Positions 9,218 to 17,718 of a stretch of DNA of 64,000 bases are shown here, one piece after another. Every line of letters begins with the position of its first letter. The stretch's first letter is position 1. This stretch comes from Sulfitobacter sp. DSM 110093. GTDB taxonomy: Bacteria > Pseudomonadota > Alphaproteobacteria > Rhodobacterales > Rhodobacteraceae. The stretch lies in NCBI RefSeq assembly GCF_022788715.1, contig NZ_CP085170.1:124001-188000 (forward strand), in the 5' to 3' direction. The notes under the pieces are model-generated. The model saw only the letters and a program-made list of their open reading frames with translations, was not told the origin of the DNA and ran no database searches. The position numbers and the translations under genes were made by a program.

Positions 9218-9849
9218 GGCACGGCTTTCCGTTTCACGCCAGTGGGATGCTGGGTGGGGACTTTCAGTTCAAACTGTCTGTCAGAGGTGATGTAATTGTC
9301 GGCATGGAGCCGCGCGATAGGTTGGTAATTTTCGGGCCTCACATAGCGGCCTGCGTCATCAAGACAATTGTCGCGGATATGCATCTGTACGACCCGACCC
9401 AGAATGATCTCGCGCCGCTCGTAGCGGATGGTCTCGGCCACCACACATTCCATGGCGCAGGGGCTTTCCGCGATCCAACCCCCTTCGATCTGGCTGGCGG
9501 GCGTCATGGTCAGCCCGGCGGTGGCGATCTCGTCCACGTCCGGCTCATAACTGATGCCGCAGGTGATCATCGCTTGCGCCAGCGCCATGTCGACCATGTT
9601 GATGCAGAAACTCTGCCGGGCGTTGATGTTGTTCACCGTGTCTTTGACCGTGCCATCTGGCCGGGTCTGGATGCCAAGGATCACGATGGGCGGCTCTTGT
9701 GAGAAGACGTTGAAAAAGCTCATGGGCGCGGCATTGGCCACCCCATCGGGGCAAAGCGTCGTGACCAGCGCGATGGGGCGCGGGGCGACGAAGCTAGACA
9801 GCAAGCGATAGCGGTCGCGCTCGGGCAGGGTAGTGAAATCAAACTCCAT
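9214..9849 (-). CDS. Flavin reductase-like FMN-binding protein
   Basis: 211-residue member of the flavin reductase-like domain family (FMN-binding split barrel). The N-terminal pattern SSFVAPRPIALVTT followed by NAAPMSFFNVFSQEPP is typical of this group. These proteins reduce FMN with NAD(P)H for a partner monooxygenase or act as flavoproteins themselves. No flavin-dependent monooxygenase lies next to it in this operon, so its partner is either elsewhere or it works alone. The stop overlaps the racemase start (ATGA). Confidence 0.88.
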   Translation of the reverse strand: MEFDFTTLPERDRYRLLSSFVAPRPIALVTTLCPDGVANAAPMSFFNVFSQEPPIVILGIQTRPDGTVKDTVNNINARQSFCINMVDMALAQAMITCGISYEPDVDEIATAGLTMTPASQIEGGWIAESPCAMECVVAETIRYERREIILGRVVQMHIRDNCLDDAGRYVRPENYQPIARLHADNYITSDRQFELKVPTQHPTGVKRKAVP

Positions 9850-9853
9850 TGCG

Positions 9854-10891
9854 TTACTCCGCCGCCAGTCTGAGCCATGCGGGCAGGCGCCCTTCGTCCG
9901 CTGCGTGGCAGGCAGATTTCTGTCCGCCCGCCCGAAGGTTCAACTCAGGTGACACGCTGCGGCAGATGTCATTTGCCAACGGACAACGTGGGTGAAAGGC
10001 GCAGCCGGGCGGGGGCGAAATCGGGTTTGGCACTTCGCCCGCCACCGGGGCACGCTCAGTCCCGCCAACGGTGAGTTTAGGCACGGTTTCCATCAGCAGC
10101 CGGGTATAGGGGTGCTGCGGGTTCTCGAAAATCTGTTCCTTCGGGCCGACCTCGACGATCTTGCCCAGATACATTACCGCCAGCACATCGGCCATGTACC
10201 AGACCACCGCCAGATCGTGGCTGATAAAGATGTAGCTCATGTTGAACTCATCCTGCAGATCTTTCATCAAGTTGAGGATCTGGCTCTGCACACTCACATC
10301 CAGCGCCGAGGTCGGCTCGTCGCAGATCAGCAGTTCGGGCCGTGTGGTAAGCGCACGGGCAATTGAGAGGCGCTGGCGCTGGCCGCCCGAAAACTCATGC
10401 GGAAACTTCTTGGCGTCGGCAGGGTTCAGCCCCACTTGGCTCAGCAGTTTTTCCACCTCGCGGGTCACCTCGGCGCGGGTCTTACATATACCAAAGTTCT
10501 TCAGCGGCTCGCCAATGATGTCGCGCACCCGCCAGCGCGGGTTGAGCGAGGCATAGGGGTCTTGAAAGATCATCTGCATCCGACGGCGCAGTTCGGGGGG
10601 ATTGCCGGGGGGCATATGGGTGATGTCTGTCCCCTCAAAGCGGATTGCGCCCGCGCTTGGGGTGTGCAGCCCCATCAGCAACCGCGCTACGGTGGACTTG
10701 CCGCAGCCGGATTCGCCCACCACGGCAAAGGTCTTGCCGCGCGGCACGTCAAAGCTGATGTCGTTCACCGCCGTCAGGATACGGCGCGGACGGCGCTCCA
10801 GCAGCCGGTTAAGAAAGGGTTCGGACACGTCAAAGCGTTTGGAGATGTTCTGCACGCTCAGGATGTCATCGGGGGCGATTTGAGGGGTCAT
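9854..10891 (-). CDS. Oligopeptide-type ABC transporter ATP-binding protein (DppF/OppF type)
   Basis: 345-residue ATPase of the peptide/nickel/opine uptake family. Walker A AVVGESGCGKST near residue 47, signature FSGGQRQRLSIARAL, Walker B LLICDEPTSALD, and the C-terminal oligopeptide-transporter extension with Cys-rich GCAFHPRCPLANDIC. ATG 10891 overlaps the stop of the DppD-type gene as ATGA; the longer in-frame extension would run 96 bp into that gene. Pairs with the next ATPase to power the importer encoded just upstream. Confidence 0.94.
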   Translation of the reverse strand: MTPQIAPDDILSVQNISKRFDVSEPFLNRLLERRPRRILTAVNDISFDVPRGKTFAVVGESGCGKSTVARLLMGLHTPSAGAIRFEGTDITHMPPGNPPELRRRMQMIFQDPYASLNPRWRVRDIIGEPLKNFGICKTRAEVTREVEKLLSQVGLNPADAKKFPHEFSGGQRQRLSIARALTTRPELLICDEPTSALDVSVQSQILNLMKDLQDEFNMSYIFISHDLAVVWYMADVLAVMYLGKIVEVGPKEQIFENPQHPYTRLLMETVPKLTVGGTERAPVAGEVPNPISPPPGCAFHPRCPLANDICRSVSPELNLRAGGQKSACHAADEGRLPAWLRLAAE

Positions 10892-11853
10892 GCTGTCTCT
10901 CCATAAAGGTGGCAGGCAACTTGGCCGGTGCCGGCGTCTTGCGGCGCGGGGCGGATGCTGTGGCAATGTTCCATCGCCCGGGGACAACGGGGCGCAAAGG
11001 CGCAGCCGGGCGCGGGGTTGCGCAGGCCGGGCATGGCGCCTTCGATCTGCGTGAGGCGGCGGTCGCGGTTGCCGATCTGCGGAATCGAGGCCATGAGGCC
11101 CCGCGTATAGGGGTGCAGCGGCTCTTCGATGACCTGTTTGACGTCGCCAATTTCAACCAGCCGCCCGGCGTACATCACCGCGACGCGGTCGGCGGTCTCG
11201 GCTATCACGCCCATGTCGTGGGTCACCAGCACCACCGCCGTGCCATTCTCGCGGCAGAGCCGTTTCAGCAAGGCGAGGATCTGCGCCTGCACGCTCACAT
11301 CAAGCGCCGTGGTCGGCTCATCCGCGATGATCAACTTTGGTTCAGCACAAAGCGCCAGCGCGATCACCACCCGTTGCCGCATCCCCCCAGAGAATTGGTG
11401 TGGATACTGGTCGAGCCGTGCCTCGGGGGCGGGGATGCCGACTTCGGCCAGCCAGTCGATGGCGCGTTGGCGAGCCGTCTTCTGGTCAAACCCCAGATGC
11501 ACGCGCATCGTGTCGATCAACTGCTCGCCCACGGTATAAACCGGGTTGAGGCTGGTCAGCGGGTCTTGGAAGATCGCGCCGATCTCCTTGCCTCGAATGC
11601 GGCGCATCTTTTCGGGGGGCAGGTTGTCGATCCGCTCCCCACGTAGTCGCACCTCGCCCGAGCGGATCAGGCCGGGTGGTTCGATCAGCCCGGTGATCGC
11701 AGCACCCGTGATCGATTTGCCCGCACCGGATTCACCGACCAGCCCTAGAATTTCACCCTCATCGAGATCGAGGCTTAGCCCTTTGACCGCTTCCAGCGGA
11801 CCACGGCGGGTGGGGAATTCGACAACGATATTGTCCAGTTCAAGAAGTGACAT
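10888..11853 (-). CDS. Oligopeptide-type ABC transporter ATP-binding protein (DppD/OppD type)
   Basis: 321 residues. Walker A GLVGESGAGKSITG at about 36-49, Q-loop IFQDPLTSLNP, signature FSGGMRQRVVIALAL, Walker B LIIADEPTTALD, and the family's C-terminal Cys motif in GCAFAPRCPRAMEHC. Second ATPase of the heterodimeric importer. Nine bases separate it from the DppC-type permease. In this operon the transporter likely brings in the nitrogenous substrate of the amidohydrolases rather than a peptide; that is inference from neighbours. Confidence 0.94.
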   Translation of the reverse strand: MSLLELDNIVVEFPTRRGPLEAVKGLSLDLDEGEILGLVGESGAGKSITGAAITGLIEPPGLIRSGEVRLRGERIDNLPPEKMRRIRGKEIGAIFQDPLTSLNPVYTVGEQLIDTMRVHLGFDQKTARQRAIDWLAEVGIPAPEARLDQYPHQFSGGMRQRVVIALALCAEPKLIIADEPTTALDVSVQAQILALLKRLCRENGTAVVLVTHDMGVIAETADRVAVMYAGRLVEIGDVKQVIEEPLHPYTRGLMASIPQIGNRDRRLTQIEGAMPGLRNPAPGCAFAPRCPRAMEHCHSIRPAPQDAGTGQVACHLYGETA

Positions 11854-11862
11854 TGGGGTACC

Positions 11863-12786
11863 TCACCGCAGTTTGGGGTTAAGCGCATCGCGCAGCCAGT
11901 CGCCCAGCAGGTTCACCGCCAGCACGAGGATCGCCAGTGCCGCGGCAGGGAAGACGACGACCCACCAGATGCCGGAGAACAGGAATTCATTGCCGATCTG
12001 GATCAGCGTGCCGAGCGAGGGTTGGGTGGGCGGCATGCCGACACCCAGAAAGCTCAGCGTCGCTTCGGTTAGCACCGCCATGCCAAGGTTGATGGTGGCG
12101 ATCACCAGCACTGGGCCAAGCACATTGGGCAGGATATGCTTCATCATAATCGCCAGCTTGCCGGTGCCGAGGGTGCGGGCCGCCTCGATATATTCCTTGC
12201 GGCGTTCCACCATGGTCGAGCCGCGCACGGTGCGGGCGTATTGTACCCAGTTGGTCAGGCCGATCGACAGGATCAACACGATCAGCGCCGACTCTGCCTG
12301 CGCCGAACTGGGCAGGGCACCGCGTAGGATGCCATTGATTAGCAGCGCCACGAGGATCGGCGGGAAGCTCAGCAGAACATCGGCGATCCGCATCAGCACC
12401 GCATCGACGATCCCGCCGAGAAAGCCACCCAGAAGACCAAGCGCCACCCCCATCACAGCGGCGAGGATGACACTGGCGAAACCGACCAGCAGCGAAATCC
12501 GCATTCCATGCATGATCGACGACAGCACATCACGGGCCTGCGTGTCGGTGCCGAGGAGATAAGCGTTGCTGCCGCCCTCGACCCAGAACGGGGGCAATTC
12601 GCTGTCGAAGAGGTCCAGCTCTGCGATGTTGAACGGATCCTGTGGCGCGAGGCTTGGGGCGAAGATCGCGGTGAGGAACATCGCCAGCAGCACCAGCGCC
12701 GAGATGACAGCCACCCGCGATTTGCGGAAACTGTAGGTGATATCGCTGTCCCAGAAGGCGTACAGCATGGGCATGAAGTTTGACAT
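11863..12786 (-). CDS. Oligopeptide-type ABC transporter permease (DppC/OppC type)
   Basis: 307-residue inner-membrane permease. The N-terminal membrane anchor (VISALVLLAMFLTAIFAP) precedes the periplasmic LGTDTQARDVLS motif typical of OppC-type subunits. The EAA loop contacting the ATPase reads EAARTLGTGK. C-terminal NLLGDWLRDALNPKLR matches the family ending. An in-frame extension to 12885 exists but overlaps the neighbouring permease; ATG 12786 lies just after a GAGGAG-type ribosome site. Confidence 0.94.
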   Translation of the reverse strand: MSNFMPMLYAFWDSDITYSFRKSRVAVISALVLLAMFLTAIFAPSLAPQDPFNIAELDLFDSELPPFWVEGGSNAYLLGTDTQARDVLSSIMHGMRISLLVGFASVILAAVMGVALGLLGGFLGGIVDAVLMRIADVLLSFPPILVALLINGILRGALPSSAQAESALIVLILSIGLTNWVQYARTVRGSTMVERRKEYIEAARTLGTGKLAIMMKHILPNVLGPVLVIATINLGMAVLTEATLSFLGVGMPPTQPSLGTLIQIGNEFLFSGIWWVVVFPAAALAILVLAVNLLGDWLRDALNPKLR

Positions 12787-12796
12787 AATCTGCTCC

Positions 12797-13783
12797 TCAG
12801 ACGCCGCGGGCGGGCGTTCTTTCGGCCCGCAAGCGCGGGTCGGCGACGTTGTACAAAAGATCGACCAGCGTGTTGATGACGACAAAGATGAAGGACACCA
12901 GCACCAGATAGGCGGCCATGACGGGGACGTCGGTGAAGTTCACCGCCTGAATGAACAGGAACCCCATGCCCGGCCATTGGAAGACAGTCTCGGTGATGAT
13001 GGCAAAGGCGATAAGGCCACCCAGTTGCAGGCCAAAGATCGTCATGACCGGGATCAGCGTGTTCTTCAACGCATATTTAAAATGCAGCATCCGGTTGGGA
13101 ATGCCCCGCGCCTTGGCGAATTTGATGTAGTCGGCGCGCAGCACCTCCAGCATCTCAGCGCGCACCAGCCGCATGATCAGCGTCATTTGGAACAGCGCCA
13201 ACATGATCGCGGGCAGGATCAGTGCTTTGAGGCCCGAAGTGGTGAGGAAACCCGTCGTCCACCAGCCCAGATCAACCACCGTGCCGCGCCCGAAGCTGGG
13301 CAGCCAGCCCAAGGTGACGGAAAAAACGAGGATGAGTAGGATGCCTGTGACGAAGGTCGGCACTGAGATGCCCAAGAGAGAGACCACCTGCAACCCCTGG
13401 CTCAGCCAGCCGCGCGGGTTTAGCGCGGTATAGATGCCCAAGGGGATGCCAAGCGCCAGCGCGAGGCTTGCCGCTACCAGCACCAGTTCGGCGGTGGCAG
13501 GGAAGCGTTCGGCCAGAAGGTCCGAGACGGGGCGGTTGTTGCGGTAGGATTGGCCGAAGTCGCCTTGGGCGGCATCGACGATAAAGCGCCCGTATTGTAC
13601 AAGAACGGGGTCGTTCAGCCCCATCTTCTCGCGCATCTCGGCGCGGTCCTGAACGGTGGCATCTTCGGGCAGAAGGTTGGAAATCGGGTCGCCCAGAAAG
13701 CGAAACATCAGAAAGGCGATCGAGGCGACGACGAGCATCACCAGCGCGGCCTGAATGATACGGCGGATAAGAAAGGCAAACAT
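12797..13783 (-). CDS. Oligopeptide-type ABC transporter permease (DppB/OppB type)
   Basis: 328 residues, about six membrane spans, beginning FAFLIRRIIQAALVML as OppB-type subunits do. Internal family features are GLNDPVLVQYGRF, GDFGQSY and an EAA-like loop FAKARGIPNR that couples to the ATPases. Ends VADPRLR, the usual OppB terminus. First permease after the binding protein gene, from which it is separated by 61 bp holding a strong hairpin. Confidence 0.94.
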   Translation of the reverse strand: MFAFLIRRIIQAALVMLVVASIAFLMFRFLGDPISNLLPEDATVQDRAEMREKMGLNDPVLVQYGRFIVDAAQGDFGQSYRNNRPVSDLLAERFPATAELVLVAASLALALGIPLGIYTALNPRGWLSQGLQVVSLLGISVPTFVTGILLILVFSVTLGWLPSFGRGTVVDLGWWTTGFLTTSGLKALILPAIMLALFQMTLIMRLVRAEMLEVLRADYIKFAKARGIPNRMLHFKYALKNTLIPVMTIFGLQLGGLIAFAIITETVFQWPGMGFLFIQAVNFTDVPVMAAYLVLVSFIFVVINTLVDLLYNVADPRLRAERTPARGV

Positions 13784-13811
13784 GCTGGCCTCCGGCTGGC
13801 AAGGAAAGGGT

Positions 13812-13836
13812 GGCGGGCGTGGGGAGGTCGCCCGCC
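13812..13836 (-). terminator. Hairpin between binding-protein and permease genes
   Basis: Perfect 8-bp inverted repeat GGCGGGCG / CGCCCGCC with a 9-nt loop, just downstream of the binding protein stop on the transcribed strand. No U-run follows, so more likely a processing/stability element that raises binding-protein mRNA over permease mRNA than a full terminator. A comparable hairpin follows the sugar-binding protein at 4313-4335. Confidence 0.6.
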
Positions 13837-13844
13837 GGGGTAAG

Positions 13845-15410
13845 TTACTCGATCCGGGCGAGCCAGAGGCGCGGTTTATCGTCTGCGGTCTGGGGGATTT
13901 TCACCGCATCGCGGGCTGCCCAAGATAGGGGCTGCGCGTGCAGCGGCAACCATGCCACTTCATCGTCCGCGATGCGGAAGGCTTCGACCATCATCTCTTG
14001 CCGTTTTTCGGCGTCAAGCTCGGTGGCCACGGCTTTGGTCAGGCGGTCGACCTCGGGGTTGGAATAGCCGCCGGGATTCCATGTGCCCATCTGCCCGCCG
14101 GGGGTGTGCAGCATAGCTGAGAGGACCGAGTAGCCGTCAAGCATTGGAAGGGTTGCCCAGCCGAGCATGAACATATCCGTTTCATTGGCGCGGGCGCGTT
14201 CGAAATGGATCGCCTTGGTCTCTGCCGTGAGGTCCGCCTTCACACCAACCCGCGCGAACATTGCGGCCAGCGCCTGACAGATCGCCGTGTCGTTGACGTA
14301 GCGGTCATTGGGGCAGTTCATGTTAAAGCTAAAGCCTTCGGGATAGCCCGCATCGACCAGCATCTGCTTGGCCTTCTCGGGGTCATAGGCGGGGATCGCA
14401 TCGACACCTTCGTCAAAACCCGGCACTTGCGGGGCGACCAGCCCACCTAGATTGCGGGACTTGCCGCGCATGATCTTGTCGCGCAGCAGGTCATAGCTGA
14501 TGGCATGGACCAGCGCCTGACGGACCTCGACCTTTTGCAGCGGATTGCCGTCCTGATTGGGGTTGTTGGATTTGTCGGACATGTTGATGCCCATCATGAT
14601 CGCGCGCAGGCCCGGCGCTTCGAGCACATGCATGCCGTCGGTGGATTCAATGCGCTTGGCGTCCTGTAGGGGGGAGGGGAAGATCATGTCGAGTTCGCCA
14701 GACAGCATCGCCGCTACGCGGGTCGCGTCGGAGTTGATCGGGTTCAGCTCAATTCGGGTCAGGTTGTGTTGCGGTTCGTCCCACCAATCGTTGTTCACCG
14801 CCAGCACTGTCTGCGCGTCGGGTGTGCGGGATTCAAACCGGAAGGGTCCGGTGCCATTGGCGTTTGAGGTGGTGTAACCCTCTTCGCCCTTTTGCGCGTC
14901 AATCGGGTCTAGCGCGTTATGCTCTTCCAGCCAGCTGCTGTCGAAGATCAGAACGTTTGTTAGAAAGTTGTTGAGCAGCGGGTTCGGCCCGTCGAGCATC
15001 AGATCAACGGTCATCTCATCGACCATCTTGGCATCGACCAGCCCGGCGATATTGCCGCGAATGGGCGAGTCCTCATGTGCCGCGCGTTTGACGGATGCCA
15101 CCACATCCTCGGCCGAGAAGTCCTGCCCATCGTGGAACTTGATCCCTTCACGCAGGGTGTAGCGCACGGTGGTCTCGTCGATCTGCTCCCAACCCGTTGC
15201 AAGGGCCGGTTCGATCTTGAGGTCAGCATCATAGCGCACCAGCGCTTCATAGACGTGGTTAAGGAACGACACAGTAAAGCTGTCGGTCATCGAGTGCGGG
15301 TCAAGGCCGTAAAGATCGCCATTCGTGCCCAGCCGGAAGGTTTCGGCCTGTACGGTGCCGGCGCAGGTCAGCGCCAGTGCCGAGGTTAATAGAAGGTTGC
15401 GCGGTTTCAT
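13845..15410 (-). CDS. Family 5 extracellular solute-binding protein of the oligopeptide-type importer
   Basis: 521 residues, SBP_bac_5 family. A signal peptide (LLLTSALALTCAGTVQA) precedes the mature start ETFRLGT. Family features are TVRYTLREGIKFHDGQDFSAEDVV near residue 90 and VEVRQALVHAISYDLL further on. Start ATG 15410 was chosen because the longer in-frame form would extend through the palindromic operator and the divergent promoter. It heads the five-gene transporter operon that continues into the amidohydrolase genes. Ligand unknown. Confidence 0.93.
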   Translation of the reverse strand: MKPRNLLLTSALALTCAGTVQAETFRLGTNGDLYGLDPHSMTDSFTVSFLNHVYEALVRYDADLKIEPALATGWEQIDETTVRYTLREGIKFHDGQDFSAEDVVASVKRAAHEDSPIRGNIAGLVDAKMVDEMTVDLMLDGPNPLLNNFLTNVLIFDSSWLEEHNALDPIDAQKGEEGYTTSNANGTGPFRFESRTPDAQTVLAVNNDWWDEPQHNLTRIELNPINSDATRVAAMLSGELDMIFPSPLQDAKRIESTDGMHVLEAPGLRAIMMGINMSDKSNNPNQDGNPLQKVEVRQALVHAISYDLLRDKIMRGKSRNLGGLVAPQVPGFDEGVDAIPAYDPEKAKQMLVDAGYPEGFSFNMNCPNDRYVNDTAICQALAAMFARVGVKADLTAETKAIHFERARANETDMFMLGWATLPMLDGYSVLSAMLHTPGGQMGTWNPGGYSNPEVDRLTKAVATELDAEKRQEMMVEAFRIADDEVAWLPLHAQPLSWAARDAVKIPQTADDKPRLWLARIE

Positions 15411-15506
15411 TATTATCTCCCTGTTCATGCTGCCAAGCGGGCATAGCGGGCCTGCAATACAGCGACTAAAGGCAGGCTGGCACGATTCCGATTTTCTGTC
15501 TACAAT

Positions 15507-15520
15507 TATTGTTAACAATA
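15507..15520. promoter_or_regulatory. Palindromic operator in the divergent SBP/gntR promoter
   Basis: Perfect 14-bp palindrome TATTGTTAACAATA in the 200-bp divergent region, about 97 bp from the binding-protein start and 90 bp from the regulator start. TTGT-(N)-ACAA is the kind of half-site arrangement bound by FadR-subfamily GntR proteins. A weaker ATTG...CAAT repeat lies at 15534-15547. Binding by the adjacent regulator is inferred. Confidence 0.65.
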
Positions 15521-15610
15521 TTTGAACACACAAATTGCTTGCACAATATCGGGCATTTCGACGACAATTGCGGCAGATTCAGAAAAGAACATTTTATAAG
15601 GGGTCGGCAG

Positions 15611-16306
15611 GTGACGGAAGCAAAGCTTACGGAAAAGCAGATTTACGAACGGATCTGGAAATCCATCGCCGAGCGCCGCTTGCCGCCCGGCACGCGACTG
15701 AAAGAAGAGCGCCTGTGCGAGATTTTCGGCGTTAGCCGTCCGCGCATTCGCCGGGCGCTGGATCAGTTGACCCATGATGGATTGGTCAGTCACATCCCCA
15801 ACCGGGGTGCCTTTGTCACGACACCTTCGGTTGACGAGGCCCGCGATGTTTTCTTTACCCGCCGAGTGGTGGAGCGGGGCGTGATTGAGGCTCTTCAAAA
15901 ACACGGCGCCCAAGATAAACTGGCGGCGCTAGAGACGCATATCGCCGAAGAGCGCGAAGCGTTGGCCGAGGGGGACACCGCGCGGATCATCCGTCTTTCG
16001 GGGGCGTTCCACATGCTTTTGGCCGAACTTGCCGCTTCTCCGCATCTGGCCGATATTCTGCGCGACCTTGTATCAAAAAGCACGCTGGTCACAGCAGTGT
16101 TCCAACCCAAATGCGACGCACAATGCGGTCCGGATGAACACGCTGCAATCGTCGCAGCACTGGCAGCAGGCGATTTCGATACCGCCAAAACCGCGATGGA
16201 CGCGCATCTAATAGAAGCTGAGCGACTGCTGGAGCTTGAGGCTTCAGGCGATGGCACCGGCCCGCAGGACGATGTGCTTGGCGCCGCATTGAGCAAGGAA
16301 CTGTGA
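15611..16306 (+). CDS. GntR-family transcriptional regulator (FadR/FCD type)
   Basis: 231 residues from the GTG start. N-terminal winged helix: KQIYERIWKSIAERRLPPGTRLKE and RPRIRRALDQL..GLVSHIPNRGAFV. C-terminal FCD ligand domain has ETHIAEEREAL, FHMLLAEL, and a DEHAAIVAAL..GDFDTAKTAMDAHL ending typical of metal-binding FCD domains. GTG 15611 is preceded by AAGGGG, and an ATG at 15509 lies inside the putative operator, so the GTG is preferred. Divergent from the transporter operon, which it probably represses until the substrate or an intermediate binds. Stop overlaps the next gene. Confidence 0.9.
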   Translation: MTEAKLTEKQIYERIWKSIAERRLPPGTRLKEERLCEIFGVSRPRIRRALDQLTHDGLVSHIPNRGAFVTTPSVDEARDVFFTRRVVERGVIEALQKHGAQDKLAALETHIAEEREALAEGDTARIIRLSGAFHMLLAELAASPHLADILRDLVSKSTLVTAVFQPKCDAQCGPDEHAAIVAALAAGDFDTAKTAMDAHLIEAERLLELEASGDGTGPQDDVLGAALSKEL

Positions 16307-17703
16307 TGACCACACGCGCGATAACTAACACCACTGCAATCACGATGGACCCCGCCCGCCGCGTCATCGAGAACGCAACAATCCTAATGGAGGCGGACCG
16401 GATTACCGCCGTTGGCCCTGCCTCAGAGATCAGTGTGCCGATCAAGGCTGAACGGATCGCGGGCGAGGATATGATAACGCTGCCGGGACTGATTGACAGT
16501 CATGCCCATGCGGGCCACGGGCTGACCCGCAACCTTGGTGGCGGGGATGGCGATGCGTGGTTTCAGGCCTGCGAAGACATCTATACCCGCGGCTCTACCC
16601 CCGGTTTCTGGCAGGCCGAGGCGCGGCTGTCTGGGTTGGAGCGGTTGAAGGCCGGGATCACCACCTGCACCATGCTGCTTGGCGGCGGGGCGGATCATTA
16701 CCGCACCGATACGACCGAAGCGGGCGATCTGCACTGCGCCGCCACGCGTGAGATTGGCATTAGAACGATGCTTGCTGTCGGTCTGAACCGGCGGCCTTTC
16801 CCAAAGCGTTACAAAAGCCTTGATCTGACGCGTGACATCATGCTGTCATTCGAGGATCAAATGGCGGTTTGCGGTGAGTTGGCGCAAAAGCACAACGATC
16901 TGCTGGAAAGCCGGACCGGCATCTGCCTGATCATGCCCGTCTACTCCCCCGCGGAGGCCACGCAAGACCCCGACGAGATCCGCCAGATGTGCGACGCGGC
17001 CATGGACTTGCGCGAAAAGCACGGCCTGCGCTTTACCCAAGACGGGCACCGCGACGGTTCGATTGCGCTTGCTGAAAGCTTTGGCATCCTCGGTCCCTGG
17101 GCCTATCTATCGCATTCGGTTGACCTGACCGCCGATGATATGGAGGCCGCAAAACGCAGTGGCGCGTCTATTGTGCACAATCCGTCGGCTATAATGTCAG
17201 TGTTGGGCCGCTGCCCCGCGCCAGAACTGCGCGAAATGGGCGTGAACGTTGCACTTGGCTCTGACGCGGCGGCGCCGGATCGGGGCTATGACATGTTTCG
17301 CCATATGGCCCAATGCCTACACTATCACCGCCGTCACTTCCGAAACCCCGAGGTGATGATGCCGCTCGACGTGTTGGAAATGTGTACGATCGACGCGGCC
17401 AAAGCGATTGGGCTGGAGGGTGAACTCGGCTCGCTTGAAGTGGGCAAAAAGGCTGATATCGTCATGCTGGATCGACGCAAGCCGCATCTTTATCCACCGA
17501 TGATGCCGCTGACCACGGTGGCGCAATTCGCCAACGCAGCAGATGTGGATACGGTAATCGTGAACGGCGAAATCCGTATGCAGAATCGCCGAACGGCGCT
17601 GGACGAAGGGGCGATACTCGACGCCGCGGCGCAGGAGTTGCACGCAGCTGTGGCCCGCTGTGATCTGACACATCTGCTGGCAGAGAATGGGGCAGCGGAT
17701 TAG
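16306..17703 (+). CDS. Amidohydrolase, ATZ/TRZ-like aminohydrolase family
   Basis: 465-residue amidohydrolase of the group that includes atrazine chlorohydrolase, TrzN, guanine and 8-oxoguanine deaminases. HxH is in LPGLIDSHAHAGHG, followed by LTRNLGGG as in this family. A later His is in AYLSHSVDL and the strand-8 Asp in VALGSDAAAPDRG; GKKADIVMLD is the usual C-terminal motif. The position that is normally HxAE reads TQDGHRDG, a local variation. ATG 16306 shares its first base with the regulator stop, so the two are co-transcribed. Likely a deaminase or hydrolase on the same heterocycle pathway. Confidence 0.88.
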   Translation: MTTRAITNTTAITMDPARRVIENATILMEADRITAVGPASEISVPIKAERIAGEDMITLPGLIDSHAHAGHGLTRNLGGGDGDAWFQACEDIYTRGSTPGFWQAEARLSGLERLKAGITTCTMLLGGGADHYRTDTTEAGDLHCAATREIGIRTMLAVGLNRRPFPKRYKSLDLTRDIMLSFEDQMAVCGELAQKHNDLLESRTGICLIMPVYSPAEATQDPDEIRQMCDAAMDLREKHGLRFTQDGHRDGSIALAESFGILGPWAYLSHSVDLTADDMEAAKRSGASIVHNPSAIMSVLGRCPAPELREMGVNVALGSDAAAPDRGYDMFRHMAQCLHYHRRHFRNPEVMMPLDVLEMCTIDAAKAIGLEGELGSLEVGKKADIVMLDRRKPHLYPPMMPLTTVAQFANAADVDTVIVNGEIRMQNRRTALDEGAILDAAAQELHAAVARCDLTHLLAENGAAD

Positions 17704-17718
17704 ACCGCCCCATTCTAT

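Noticed and set aside
15472..15500. Possible sigma-54 promoter (TGGCACG) upstream of the GntR gene
   Set aside because: The matching -12 TTGC element is absent at the right spacing.
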